The notes under the pieces are model-generated. The model had not been told where the DNA came from and ran no database searches. It worked only from the letters and a program-made list of their open reading frames with translations. A program made the position numbers and the translations under genes. Shown here piece after piece: positions 24,101 to 39,100 of a DNA stretch of 64,000 bases. Within the stretch, counting starts at the first letter, position 1. Each line of letters opens with the position of its first letter. Where the stretch lies: assembly GCA_013398295.1 (NCBI GenBank), contig VZSF01004775.1, positions 434,001 through 498,000 of the forward strand, given 5' to 3'. The DNA is from Chionis minor. Its lineage: Eukaryota; Chordata; Aves; Charadriiformes; Chionididae.

Positions 24101-27100
24101 ATTGTTAAGACTAACTTTTCTTACGAAATCAAGAAGTAATTTAAATAAAACTTAGCTGTAAAACTACAAACTGATTCTCAAAACATCTATGCACATGAAT
24201 TAATTTATACACCTCAGCAATCTCAGTCTGCTTTTGGACTAGTAATGGATGCAATATCAGAGACAAATACCTAAAAAGGGAGTGTTTTTCACTGTAATGT
24301 TTTAAAGTGAAAGCCACTTGTTACAAGCTTACATGGTAATCTCAAAGTAGGTTTGCATGTGCATTAGTCTTAATTGGGTTTGTTCTAAATTTCTTTTTTT
24401 AAGCAGATTATTTTGCTTGATTGCACTTTAATTTGTTTTTTATTCACAATTAACTGTGGTGTTAGTATGTACATGGGGTACAATAATAATGGCAATTCTG
24501 AAAGGCACTCTTCAGACAGTGTCTAGTTCACAGACATTTTGAGTGTTTCCTGAGCTAAATGGAATACTTCTGGTTTGAAAGGTACATTTGTTTTCCCTGT
24601 TGGCTTTTTTTTTCTTACAGGCAAAGAAACTTTTCAGAAAAAGTGGCATATGCAGCTGATGATGTGAGTATTTGATGGTGGAATTCAAAAGCACATTCAC
24701 AGATATTAGGAAGGAAAAACAAGAGGGATAGGTGAACGATGGGTTTAAAAAAAAAAGGTACTTTCTTGTCAATTAGTGCCCAGCTTTGATCACCCATGGG
24801 TGCAATAGCAGGCGATTTGTGCTATTTTTATCCCGACTCTTTGTAGTAGTAATAGCTTGGAGCTGCTGCTGGTGCAGTCATCCATGAACTGGAGGTTGTG
24901 TGTTTGCAGTAGTCGAACCACTGCAGACTTCTTGCAGTCAGTCCCTTTGAGCCACTTGTATTTACTGTAACTATTTCTAAAATTATGTCAGGCTTTTTTT
25001 TCATTTTATTATCGCAACACAACTAATGCATTAGGAGAGAAATACGGTATCTCATGAACCACAACAGCGTATGTGGTACTGTAGTCAAGCGTGTTAAAGT
25101 GTCCTGGCTTAGATCCATCAGACTCGGGAGAATGAACATTGAGGCTGCAAATCCAGATGACTTTCCAGCATTAATTGAGGCCATTACCACGATATAAAAT
25201 TTAAAAACGCACAGTAGTGTGATCTAGGGTGAAAGTATTAGCTTGGCTCTTAGCTTTCTTAGCTGCTATAGTTCTTAGTTGGGTGCTCACTGTTACTTAC
25301 ATGGTGATTAGCCAAATTCTCTTCTATAGTGTAGTGCTTAAAATATTGCTGAAGTGACCTACGGTATGTTATGCATTTAAATCTCCCAAATTATAGCTTC
25401 ATTAGGCAGATCTCAGTCATATAAAGTGGATACTTAGAGATATATATATGCAATTAGGAAACTAATGGAGCACACGAAGAGTCAGCTAAGAAAGAGATGT
25501 CAGGAGGAGATAAAAAACAGGGATCTGTAATGGTAGATGTAGTATTCTGGATGCCATGACCCATTTATTGTACTGCAAAATGTCATGACCATTTCTGACC
25601 TGTTAAATTTTATTGCATGAAGATGAAATTAGAAAATATTTAGGTTTTGGATTATTTCATAGAGATACCTGATATATTACAGTATGTTTACAGGCAAAGC
25701 AGTGTCTGCTTGCTTATGCCAGTTTGAGGTTTAGTTTGTATGAACTAGTGACCTGTTAATTGCCAATATGCTAACCTGTTCTCATGTTTAAAAGTCCTTA
25801 TGAAATATTCCAGGAAAATAAATGTATGAGTGGACTTGATTGTAAAATGAAATTTGCAAGATACTAACTTCCTGGTTTTGGAAAACACAGCATTGACTTC
25901 AGATGTTTTATTGGTTTACCTTGACATTTATTTGATTAAAAAGTTTCTAGTTTTGATCAAACACCTTAAGTCTTTGTCTTATTTTCTTAATATTATTTTT
26001 TAATAATAAAAAAAAAAATCGTTTAAAGTATCCCGGTTCATGAAGGGGAATAAAAATACTACTGAATTTTTACAAAAAGGAGTCAATTTAGACTAATCTA
26101 ACAAAAGTAAAAGAAAACAATGTTTATTGCCTGTTTATTTTGCTTTTAACAACTGAAAGTGTTTTATGCTTGTGGCTAGGATAAATATGCAAATTTCAGC
26201 TTAAACTATGGGGATTGATTTGTTACTGAGCTTTTAGTTACAACACAGTCAAAGCTCCTATTTCTGCGAAAAAAAGTTAACCATTTTCCAGACAAGAATT
26301 TATGATTTAAATGAAATTTTAGGTCAAGGTGAAAGAAGACTGTCTGTGATAGAAGTGCTGAGTTTATTACTTTTGCTTTTTAGATCGTGACTGACTTTCC
26401 AGATTTTTCCCTGCAAATACTTTATATGTGTAACATAACCAGGTAGTTTTCTGCCACAATCATTTTAGAGCTAATGTTCATTAGAAAGCAAAAGCTGCAT
26501 CTGAGAACCACAGTCACAACACAGTCCAGTGTTCATATTAGAAATTATGGTTGGATCTTCTGGAGAAGCTTCAGCTTGACATTGTTTCTGGATTGTGTTG
26601 GAGCTCTAGTAAAAAGCTGATCTGTCTCATCTATGTTACAACTTTGTCATGTTATAACTAGAATAGGGAAAACATCTGCCTCATGGTGAAAGACCACAAC
26701 AGAAATTGCAGTATAAAGTAGCTTAGCTTCTCTACTCCCGAAAAAAGCAGTGTTAATGCTTCCCTCAAACGGCCTGTAAATGGGCAGAAGTGACACTGGG
26801 ACAGAATGACTGAGTATCTTTTTCTGAGACTGAGACTACATGAATTCCATTTAGTGTCGTCTTTGAGTGTTTTTTCTTTTGTTTATTTTGAGATTCTTAT
26901 CATTCTTCGAAAGACACATAATCTTTTCTATAATCTTGCTTATCTTGTCTACAGAATCATTATTCTAAGTGTAAAAATGGGTTAGGATTTTACTGGATGT
27001 ACAGGAGAGTATTTTGTTTCAGTTTGAGCTACTTTAAGATTTTTGAAGTTTTCTTTCTGCTTGCCCGTGTATACCTGACTCCTCAGCATAACAGTAAGAA

Positions 27101-30100
27101 CTGTCTGAGCCTTTCTTCTGAAGCTTGTTGTGAAATAGTGGTGGAGAGTGAGTACGTGCTACACATCGGGTTGAACTATTCCACATAGATTAGGACACCG
27201 AGCAGCGCCAGTATTATCACGAGGGACTCAATGCTCAGACTCTTCTTGGTGTTGACAGGACAAGTTGAGGAATAGGCATGAATTGAAATACAGGAAATTC
27301 AGCTTAAACGTAGGAAGAAGCATGAGGGTTGTCAAACACTGGAACAGGTTGCCTAGAGAGGGTGTGGAGTCTCCATCTTTGGAGATACTCAAAACCTGAC
27401 GGAACAAGATTCTGGGCAACCAGCTGTAGCTGACCCTGCTCTGAGCAGGGGATGGGCCTCAATGGTCTCTGATCCCTTCCCACCTTAACGATTCTGTGAT
27501 TCTGGGCTAGGACCCCACCTGCTGCTTTTACGTAATTTCGTCCATCTCTGGCAGGGTGTGCTCTGTGCGCTAGTGAATATAGGTGTCACATTTGAGTAGC
27601 TGTGTTTTCACCTGGATTCACAATACCAAATGTAGTCACTTCAATGAGGTGCCTAATCACTCCAGACTCCCTTTGTGGTCACTGAAGAAAAGTGGCCACC
27701 TCCAGAGAGAAATTCAGTCATCTAAGATCTGAATTAAACTTTAAATATGTTTGTCTCTACGACTGCATAGGCACCTGAGGCACCTGCCATAGCCTAACAC
27801 CTGAAATGGTGTTTGAATCCACTGGGACAGAGAAAAGAAACTGGCTGTTTTCTTTCACATCATTTTGAGAAAGTTTTCACTTCTGAGTAGTTGAGGAAAA
27901 GGGGATGGCAAAGAGGCTGCTCTGAATATCAGGGAAGATGCAAGATTCTGCTGTTTCGTCAACATAGGACTGTGAAAACTGGTAAGAAACCTCCCAAGAA
28001 AAGACCCTCCTTTTCTTGGGAGATAATTTTGTAATAGATCGGATGGATGTAGCTATAGCAGTTGGAGACATAGTTTCCCAGTTGCTTATCACCGTCCCCA
28101 GCTAGAGGTTTCTTTCCCTGGTGCTGGCCCAGTGCAGGGAATCCTTGAAGCTGTCCCTGTCACCCCAGTGCTGTGTCAGCCCATTGCACTGAAGTTGTCA
28201 GGGAGACATGAGGAGCAGTTGCAGTGTCCCTTACATTGGCTTTCCTGTGGAGCAGTAGTCTTGGGAAAGGGGGCATAGTCTTCAGCAGATACACAGTAAC
28301 AAGCAATAAGAAATTATAATTACCACAGCTGGATTCTGTGATCATGTGTATATCCAGTGTTCCATATAACTCACTCAAAATTATTTCGCTGCCTTATTGA
28401 ATTTCACTTACTGAACTGCTCCTCATTTTCAGGGAGTCAGGCTTGGGTGTCAGGACAGATGGTGAATATTTATGAAGTATCCCTTTGTCATTTCCATGAT
28501 TCATATTGCCCTGAAAGAACTCAGACTGGGAGTATTCTGTGGCTCTGGAGTGAAAAAAGGTTCTTCAGTGTTCATGTGAGACAGCTGTATGGATTTCATA
28601 AGCACTATTGGCAGGGCAACCTGATGAGATTCTGTAGGCCAGCAGCCATGGTGGGTATGTTAGGCCATACTGATCTGAGAAAGGAAGGTCATTACCAATG
28701 CTCATATGAAACTTCTGCCTATTAATAATTCTTGATGTTGTGCAAATAGTTTTTTTCTGTCCCATTTCTCACCTTAGGGAAAGCTGGTCTGCAGCTAAAT
28801 TTGACATCTGAATCAGAAATGTGTTCTATAACTATATCCTTCCCCCCCCCTCCCCCTTTTTTTTTTTTTTCCCTTTCCTCTTTCCCCCAGAGCCTGTTGG
28901 TTACTGATCTTACTAGAATTTCTGTGTCAGGCCATTTTGTAGCAAAGCGTTGTACTCAAATGTGTACTGCTGCTACATTTGCTGGTACTGGGATGGGTAA
29001 CACAGCTCATTCTGTAGAGTGAGTGTTGTCATCATTAGATTGATAAAGATACATTGGCCTTCTTCAAAGAGGAAGAACTACTTGTAAACTCAAACCAAGG
29101 AATTTGATTTTTATTAGCCATTTGCATGCTGGACATACTGTTATACAATCATTATTTGCTCAGCTCTTTACAACTTCATTCTGTGGCAATACTCATTTGA
29201 AGGCCATTAGTTCAACACTCCAAGCTACTTGTTTAAAGCACTGTAGGAATTTCAGCACTCCCATCAAATGCAGTAATGTAACTGTAGGTTAGTAAGCTAG
29301 AATTAGATGAAGTGCTTTGTGTGCTAGTGAGCTTTCACCCAAACTGTTGTAAACCCCGACATTTTTTTTTCTTGACTTTTCTCTGCAATTAAGCAACATA
29401 TGCCATGAGGAGCAGAAGGACATAGACGTTGCTACATAAGGCGTGCCAGACTGCTGTGATTATACTCTGGTAGTAGTTTAAAGAGCTGCTTACATATCTG
29501 TCAGACTTACAAAACTACTGTATAATCTGTCTGGAAAATGGATTCCACTAAAAACTCTTGGAATTCTAGCAATTGTGCCAGTGCAGTTCTTTCTCACTGT
29601 TGTGGACTAGCATGTTATTCTATGACATGTGCATCTTCTGCCCGGTTCCAGGCACAAATATATATGAAATAAATCTGAAAAGGCACTGAAAACTGACCCT
29701 ATCATAAAAAAGGGCTCTTATTGCCATTTTTTCTACCTCTGGTGGCAGTTAGGGAGGTTGGGTTTACTTGCTTGTGGCTTTCCTGGCACGTGAGAAGTTC
29801 AGGTAAGGGTTTGGATCTTTCTTGTGAACTTAAGCGCACGGAGTTTGTGTTGGTTGTTCTTTAATAATCTGAATGTGTTTTGAGATTCTTTCTTGTGGTC
29901 TTGCTCGTTCATTGCAGTATACACACTCTAGAGCCTCACGTCTTGGGGACTACTGGAGAAGGGCTTTGGACTTCATGATGCTTAATTACTGCTGTCACCT
30001 GGAATGCTAGAAATGATAACTATTTCTTTTTTTGTGTGTGTATGACTATGATATTAGCTGCAAGTATTTTGTTTTTCTGTTAGGAAACTGTCCTTGTAAA

Positions 30101-33100
30101 GTGTAGCCGTCCTGGTCATGCATCAATAAACAAGACTTTTCAGTTTGAGAGGTGAGTAGTCCTATGTAGCAATCTGCATTGCTGGAAGACTTGTATAGTT
30201 AAGGCTAATTTTTAGTAGGCATTGTCTAGAAGGTAATGTTCGGGGGTTTTTTTCTTTTTTTTTTTTTTTTTAAATTTATGCGATATTCGTGTTCTTCCCA
30301 GGACGGAATAATGCACTTCAAGATATAGATGACACAGTCTTCCCTATTAAGTAAAGACTACTGATATGCCTAAGTATGAAAGCTGTGTAGAGACTTACAT
30401 GTCCCTTTTCACAGTCTGAGGAGCTCTCATGATCCTTGCAGTGTGTTGCAAGATAGCAAAACTTTATTCACATTTTAAAGGTAAGGACTTGAGGTGGATT
30501 GCATGATTTCAGCATTAGACAGACAGCATGACTGAGCCATGCAGGATTGAGAACTGGAGAAACTGGATTGAGGACTTGTAAGATTTGATGTTCAGCCATA
30601 CTACTTTTAACTTAGAGTTAAAACGGCCGGATAACATAGTGGCATGTAAATTAGCACTCCCCAAGGAAAAGGCTGTAGTGTGACCACTTGCCTTGTTAGA
30701 TGCTCAAGAGTCCAGTAGACAACAGAGATTTTGAATGTGCCAGCTGTAGTAAGGGTTTGAATTGGGTTTTGTGCCTTATGAGACCCCAGACAGTCAGTGT
30801 GCAAGACAGAAAACTGCAGGGAGTCAGGCTGAAGGGTGCCTTGTGTTCTTTCAGAATGGAGCTGACCTGAACCTCTGAAAACAGGAACAAAGAGTTAAAT
30901 CAATACAAATGAGATCTCTGTAAGTGAAGAAATACAAAATTTTGCCTCATGCCTTTTTTCTAATGCAAACTTTGCATCTATATATTGCAGTGACTCACAC
31001 AGTATGATCTCTACCCTGAACTATGCTTCAAAATCATCTGGAAACAGAACACATGAGGAGAATTTCATGCTTCCTTGCTTGAAGGCAAAACTTGATTTAA
31101 AGTCACATGTACCCAACATGAATTACCTGTCCTGGTTTAAACTTAAGGTCTGAGCCTGTTCAGCCCAAACTGCTGCAGGTTTGCTCAACATTGCCAGTCA
31201 TTCACCCTTTCCTTGAGGCATCCTTCTTGGTTGCTGCCTCTTTTTGCTCACAGAGACTGGAGACTGTGGTTGTGCAGGCCACCAGACAACTGAAAATTGC
31301 TGAGATAATTCAAATCTTGGGGAAGCTTTACTGACCCCATAGGTTATAGGGCTTCCTTGATACAAGACATATGCGATCTCTCAAGCTACATGGCCCCCTT
31401 GCATGTCTGCTAAGCTACTCGAAGTAATTCCTTTCACCCGCCAGCTGTACCTACTGGAGCTATACCAGTTGAAGTACATGCAGAATAATGCTGGAATTCA
31501 ACTCTGTAGAGAGCACAGTTAATGGTATTGACACAGGACTCCAGAGGTGCTGTGACTCTGGACATGTGGTGTAGATCCTGATAATCAGGAAAAGGGTTAA
31601 AAAAATGTAAATCCCCCAAAGAATGCAGTTCTTGGGGAATGTTTTTTCAGTGTCCCAGCACAGCTCTTTTTTATAAACAGAAGAGCATATGGTTCTTATG
31701 AACTCAAAAATGTTTATTTTTTTTAGCAAAGTTTTATGGAACTAATAAATGTCAAAATATTTGATTTCAGCTCAGGAAGAAAATTCCAGCTTTCAGCATG
31801 TTATGCTTTTATAATTTTATTGGCGAATCAGTTAGCAAAATAAAAAAGAAGCTCAGAATTTTCAAGGTGAAATTAACATTAATCGCTGCACAGGGACAAG
31901 TCTGTTATCGTTCTGGTAAAAATACCCAGGCTTACAGAAAGAGATTCTCTGGATTTGCTGCATCTTTCGTGGTCTCTAATTAAGTGGGTGTCCATGCTTC
32001 AGCCAGTGCTGTGATTACAGTGTAGCATAAACTAGTTCAAGCCAACTTTAAACTACTTCATTTGGGTACTGGTAGCATTTCATAGAATCATAGAATACCA
32101 GGTTGGAAGGGACCTCAAGGATCCTATGGTCCAACATTTGAACCACAGCAGCTAAGTGGTGGCAGTAAAACTCCTTTAGGAAGTTGAGTAAATATTTGGA
32201 GTAGTTACTGTAACGTGGAGCGCCGTGCCTTTCCTCTGAGCAGCTACCAGAACCTGAGCCTGGCATAGTTCACTATGGCTCTACTACTTAGTGCAAACAG
32301 TCTACTAAGACTGGTTGATTCTAGCCCTGGTTGTGGTCGGTAGCAAACTGTTTGCTTAATTAGATAGCAAAGCCCATTGACAGCAAGTGAAGACAGTATG
32401 AATGTTCTTATCTCTAAAATACCTTTTCAAGTTTTGTGGGGTTTTTTATGTAGTAGCTCTGAGGTGTTCTGATGTATTAAGAAAAACATAGCATTTCAGT
32501 TACTCTAACTCAATGCTATTGAGTCGGTAGGCCTAGTCGGTTAAGATGGAGGACTTGGTGCTAATGAATATTTCATCAATTGCAGATGATAAATGAAGCA
32601 GAGAAGAGTGTTTGGAAGTGCTTTTGCTCTCTTATATTGACCTTGCAGATTCGATGTGCAAAGTTTACTGAAGCATACGCGTGTATGCATACAAAGCAAG
32701 GATGAAGTATTGCTATTCAGTGTCTGTGTCCTCCCAGTATGAACTGTGCCACATCTCTGCATATTTGTTGGTTTCTCAGTGTAGTATGACAGCACATCAG
32801 TGGAATGGCAAGACAAGCAGTATTTGTCCATCAAGCCAGACAAGTGCTCCTTTCCTGATTAAAGACAGTACATTTTCATGCAACTTATAATTAGACTGTG
32901 GAACACATTGCCACAGGATGTTACTTCAGGCCAAGAATCCAGCAAGATGCAAAAAGAAACTGAATACTAATTCTAATATGTTTTTTTTGAAACAGAGATT
33001 CAACTCATATTTCAGTTTTGAGGCCAGTTTACAGGATTAGGATGAGACACAGAGATGAATTATTGTGTCTCTGGCCACCATAGTATTTCTTGCTCCTTCC

Positions 33101-36100
33101 TGTGGCTGTTGTCAGGAACATAACGCTGAACTAAGTGGGTTGGCTCTAATTCTGTTCTGTATCTGTTTATCAGCGATCTCTCTGTACAGTCTTATTTATG
33201 GAGACCACGAATACAAAAATGTACATTTATGCAGGCGACAGACTGTAGTGGCCTGATCCTGATCAAATGTACAAAGAGGCTTGAGTAAATGCTAAAGAGC
33301 ACACTATGTCTTAATTCAGTTGAACTTGTAGTATCATATATAAGCTGTGGAATACTGCTAAGTGAAGTGTGTTAGTATACTATATACACAGGGAAGTAAC
33401 TATCCTTTGTAATGTTTGCTGCTACCAAAATTTCTGTTTCTAATTAGTCATTTTGCTATAAGCTATGAAGAACACACATCACTCATTGGAAAACAGAACT
33501 AAACAAAATAAAAAAAACCATCACAACAGGAAGATATCAGAAAAGGAAGCTTTTTCCAAAGATAAACATTCATACCTCAAATACTTAAGTGTGGCTAATG
33601 ACATTCATGGTTTAGATTCTGTTCACTTTGTATAAACTGTACTTGCTGCAGGCTGTAATCTTGGGGAGGATACATTTTTGGTGTGCTAGAGAAGAAATGA
33701 ATGAGTTAGGATGTCCACATTTTATGATCAGAATTTCCTCCCTTTTATTTCCTGTTTTCAGGTCTTATTTTATGTTGTACAAACTTGATAGTTGAAAGGG
33801 TTGGAGAAAAAATTTCTTTGAAGAGCCCTGTGTTAGCTTTTTTTTCCCCTTGAATTAGAAAAAAAATGTATGCAGTTGTTCTAGACATGTTTTGGCCCAA
33901 GGATTGTACTGTCATTGCTCTTTTCTAAGAGATGGAATAACTCATTGCATTTAATTGTCTTTCATTCTGCACAAAAATTAGTCTGAAATCCACATCACAA
34001 AGTGAAAGAAAGTCTTCCCTCGAGTGAGAAGTATTCATTTCGGAGTAGATAGTTCAGTAGGGGTGGGGATGGAAATACTTCAGGCTGCTGCCGCCCACAA
34101 AGACAGTACATCCTTAAACATGACCCTCAGGGGCCTGCTGATTTCTGCTCTGCCACTGGCTCTTCTCAGACAAATCCTGAGGCAAGAGGCAAGTTTGCAG
34201 CCTCTGTACCTCTTTTTTTTTTTTTTTCTTACCCCAGACCTTATCCACATCTAAAGGGAAGCACAACCTGACCACTCCCTTCCTTAGTTTGATACAAAGG
34301 AGACACAGGCAGCAGGGATATTTCACAGCCTGATAGGTTGGTGGAGAGTGACAGGGATCCTGTACAGCCTGAAAAAAGTCTGCCAGAGAGGCAGGTGGAA
34401 GGATTAGGATGAGCTCAGAGAACCACAAGGGCTGCCACACCTGCAGGCTGTTCCCTCCAGCACAGACAACAGCCATTCCCAAAAAGTGTGCAGGAACCTT
34501 GGAGTTCTAATTTTCAGTCTCCTAACACAGAAAAGTTGGCAGGTCACAAGTTTTATGTCACCTGCCTACATTTTCCCTAGTTTGTATTCTTGTATTGTGA
34601 CAACATAGTTATATTTTTTTCTTCAGTTAATTGTCGCACTTTGCTTCTCAGAGTTTACAATGCTTCAGAGTCTCAAGACACAGTATTTGCAGATGTGGCC
34701 CCTTTGCTAACATCTCTCCTGGATGGGTAAGTTAAAAAGGGGGAGTAAGAAAGCTAAATGGTAATACATCTACTGAAATCCATCAGTTAAAAAAAAAGTG
34801 ACTTAATAGTGGCAGTCCTGTCAAGTTTTGTGGCTTTGCAGTTGCATTTTCCTGTTTTCTTTCTACTCAACACCAAGTGAATGTTGTTTCCACAGTAAAA
34901 ACACAGTTTACAAAATTTAGTAGAGCAGAAAAGTCCGGGGGGGAAAAAATAAGTGTATTTTTTTTCCTCTGGTCTCTTTTTGGCAAACTTACGCATTGCT
35001 TCTAACGGAGGATACTATTTTTTGTGTGTGTGTATTTTGGTAGGTTATGTTTTATATCTTTTTTTCAGGTGTTCTATAGCTGTTTTTCAGTTGTAGACAC
35101 AGTATGATACATCTTTTCAAACAGTGTATTCATATATGAAAAGCCTGCCAGGACCACTCTGATCTGTTTTTGTGCACAGCACAGCCTATATGAGGTGATA
35201 CAATCTGGGTGAACCAGAACTGAGCATCCTCAGTCATAGTTTCTAATGCTCCTTCAGGCACTGGGGTTAAAACAGAATTCTGGTTTGAATACAAAACTGA
35301 TCAGTAACAGCCACTAACAAATATGTATAATTACTTCTAGCTACTGAAGTTCATGAAGTGCAATTCTTCATTTATTCTAGAGCCAACTTAAGCAACTGTT
35401 GTGAAGAAGCCTTGAAGTACGTATTGTTATAATCCTTGAGGTTTGAACTAAGATTCACACAAAACGTCCTTTCTGCTTCTTTCTCACCCCTGCTTCAATT
35501 CCACTCAATTATAGATGGTGGTTGTAGAGCTGTCATAGACCTCTTCCTTCCTCTAGAAGTGAAGCCGGTCCCTTTCTATCCACAGTGGCAATCCTTGTTC
35601 CTGGCAGTCTGCACACTGAAGTTTCTAAGTCTCCTTTTCTTAAAAGCAGCCTAGAAGAGGCATATCAGGATATTGTGGATACTGGGAAATCCCAGCTATC
35701 CCTTTATACATGCCACAGAGGGGTGCACAAGGGCTATTTGGTCCATATGGCATTCATAGAATAGTTTGGGTTGGTCCCTGCAATGAGCAGGGACATCTTC
35801 AACTGGATCAGGTTGCTCAGAGCCCCTTCCAGACTGACCTTAAATATTTCCAGGGATGGGGCATCTACCATCTCTCTGGGCAACCTGTTCCAGTGTCTCA
35901 CCACCCTCATTGTAAAAAAAAAATCTTCTTTATATCTAGTCTAAATCTATCCTCTTCTAGTTTAAAGCCATGACCCCCTGTCCTATCTGCTAAGAAGTCT
36001 GTCCCCACCTTTCTTACAAGCCCCCTTTAGGCACTGGAAGGCCACAATAAGGTCTCCCCAGACCCTTCTCTACTACAGGCTGAACAACCCCAACTCTCTC

Positions 36101-39100
36101 AGCCTGTCCTTACAGGAGAGGTGCTCCAGCCCACTGATCATTTTTGTGGCCTTCCTCTGGACCCGCTCCAACAGGTCCATGTCCCTGTTATGTGGGGGGC
36201 TCCAGAGCTGGACACAGTATTCCAGGTGGGGACTCACGAGAGTGGAGCAGAGGGGCAGAATCACCTCCCTCAACCTGTTGGCCACGCTGCTTTTGATGCA
36301 GACCAGGAAATGGTTGGCCTTCTGGGTTGCAAGCACACATTGCCAGGTCATGTCCAGCTTTTCATCCACCAGTACCCCCAGGTCCTTTTCAGCAGGGCTG
36401 TTCTCAATCCCTTCATCCCCCAGCCTGTATTGATACCGGGGCTGCCCCAAACCAGATACAGGACCCTGCATCTGGCCTTGTTGAACCTCATGAGGTTCAC
36501 ACAGGCCCACTTCTCAAGCTTGTCCAGGTCCGTCTGGATGGCATCCTGTCCTTCAGGCATGTCAACCGCACCACTCAGCTTAGTGTCATATGCAAACTTC
36601 CTGCGGGTGCACTCAATCCCACTGTCTATGTCATTGATGAAGATATTGAACAGTGCTACTCCCAGTATAGGTCACTTGTCACCTATCTCCATCTGGACAT
36701 TGAGCTGTTGACCACTACCCTCTGCATGCAACCATCCAACCAGTTCCTCATCCACCAAACATTCCACCTATCAAATCCATATTGCTCCAATTTAGAGAGA
36801 AGAACATTGTGGGGGACCATGTCAAAGGCCTTATAGAAATCCATACAGGTGACTTCTATAGCTCTTACCGCATCCACCGATGTAGTCACTCCATCGCAGA
36901 AGACCATGAAGTTGGTCAGGCAGGACTTGCCCTTGGTGAAGCCATGCTGACTGTCTAGAATCACCTCCCTGTCCTCCATGTCCCTTAGGATAGCTTCTAG
37001 GAGGATCTGTTCCATGATCTTCCCAGGCACAGAGGTGGGGCTGACAGGTCAGTAGTTGCCAGGGTCCTCCTTTCTACCCTTTTAAAAAATGGGCGCAATG
37101 TTTCCCTTTTTTCCAGTCACCGGTGTTCACCTGACTGCCATGATTCTTCAAATACCATGGAGAGTGTCTTGGCAACTACATCAACGAATTCCCTCAGCAC
37201 TCTGGGATGCGTCTCATCAGGTCCCAATTCTGTATGTTCAGGTTCTTCAGCTGGTCACGAACCTGATCTTCTCTTACAGTGGGAGGAACTTTGCTCCCCC
37301 AGTCACCATCCTGTGGTCCATCCACTCAAGAGGTGTAGGGAGAGAGGTTGCCAGTGAGGCAAAAAAGTTGTGGAGTACCTCAGCCTTCTCCTCATCTGTT
37401 GTTACCAGTTTGCCAGTCTTGCTCATCAGGGGGCATATGCTTTCTTTGACCTTCCTTTTCTGTCTGACATACCTGTAGAAGCCTTTCTCATTATTGTGTC
37501 CTTTGACAAGTTCAGCTCCAGCCACGCTTTGGCCTTCCCAAAGCCTGTTATTCTAGTTTACCAAGGATGAGTAATCCAGTTTCCATAATTGAGCAACCTC
37601 GGGACCACTAGGTTGGAGGAGTTTGAAGAAGTCCTTATAACCAGTTTTTCCCTCTCTGCTTTTCCTTTTGCAATGAACATGTTTACTTTGGCTCAATGTG
37701 TTGCCTACGAATCTTTGGACACATCTGATCTCTACCTTGATCTGCCATACTTCCCACTTTCTAATTTCCACATTGAGAGAACCCTGTCCTAAAAACTAGG
37801 ATTTTTATATTCAGTTAGGAAATGTTCTGTTATTGAAAACAAAAGACTTGTCTTGTTCTTCCAGAAGTGCCATTTAAACAGAAGCAGATTTTCAGGGAAG
37901 GTGAGGCTGTGCATACGAGCCATGTTTCTCAGCAGCCTTCCCATTGTAAATGGGAAACAGACATACTTAGTCTGAACCTTGAACCTTTTTGCTGCTCCTG
38001 ATTGTTTTAGTCTGTGCTCCAAAGTGGTCTGCAACAACTTTTAGCTTAAGTAGAAAGGAGTGTTCCACTCCTTTTCTTCATTTTTTTTCTTTATTTTTCT
38101 TTCTTAATGAATTGTTTCGTTTTTCAGTATAAATATACAGGAAGAAAAGCTTGTCCCATATGCAAAACAGACAAAGTACAGCAGGCTTCAAAGTTTACAG
38201 TTAGCCATACAGGACCAGCAAGAGAGTAAGATAACATTTCTTTTCTTTACAGCATTGAAGAATCAAACTTGTTTATTTATTATAAAGAAGAATACATTTC
38301 TCCTCCTTTGATTGTCTTGAACAGTGTTCTCTCCTAGTGATAGCTTTGCTATACTGAACACCCACGCTCTTTTCAGGAGAAAAATACTATGAAACTATTG
38401 GTATTCTGGCTGGACAATAAGAACTTTTTGAAACAAGAATATACCTAATGAAGCAGAGTGGAGAAGGAGAAATGTCAGGGCACATAAGTGAATCATAGTC
38501 CGAAATTTTCAGATTGCTCTATTGGAAACCCTTATTTTGGAACCAGAACACCAATGAAGTAAACTAGGTAAAAATAAACTAGTCTGCTGCTTGTCTTCTG
38601 TTGAATCACCCAATAATTCATTCTCTTCTGTGCCTACTTAGATATAATACTGCTTTGGATAGTCTGAGCTCATTTGGGCTTACTGAAATAGTGTTTTGGC
38701 TTTGGCAGAGAAGTTGTCACCGATTCATACCTGATTTGCATCTCTATCTTTAGTGCTACAAGCACCCATCTACTTAGCTGCTAATCATATCATCTGTATC
38801 TTGTCAGAACCATTTTGTCCATGATGCTTCCTTTCTAATAAGTAGCAATTAAGGAAAATTTGAATGGCTGGACTATATAAAAGTTTGAGAGACTTCTAAA
38901 AAGGCTTCCATTCTGTTTTTCCTAAGGAAAGCTACTACTTGCAACTTCTGCCTCCCTTTTTGGTTCCAAAGATCTCTCTGATTTTGAAGTGGGCCTAGAA
39001 GTCTCAATAAGCTATGGGCTGGTGGGGCAGTGTGCATTAGGGGTGGAATTGTGAAAACTGCTCATTGTTAGCCTGGCTGAAAACTACCAAAATTAGTGGC

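Larger units (their letters stand above)
24664..30083 (+). other. KIF25 intron 8
   Basis: Phase 0, 5.4 kb. Holds a sense CR1 (27225-27506) and a 52-base pure pyrimidine tract (28837-28888). No gene seen. Confidence 0.6.
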
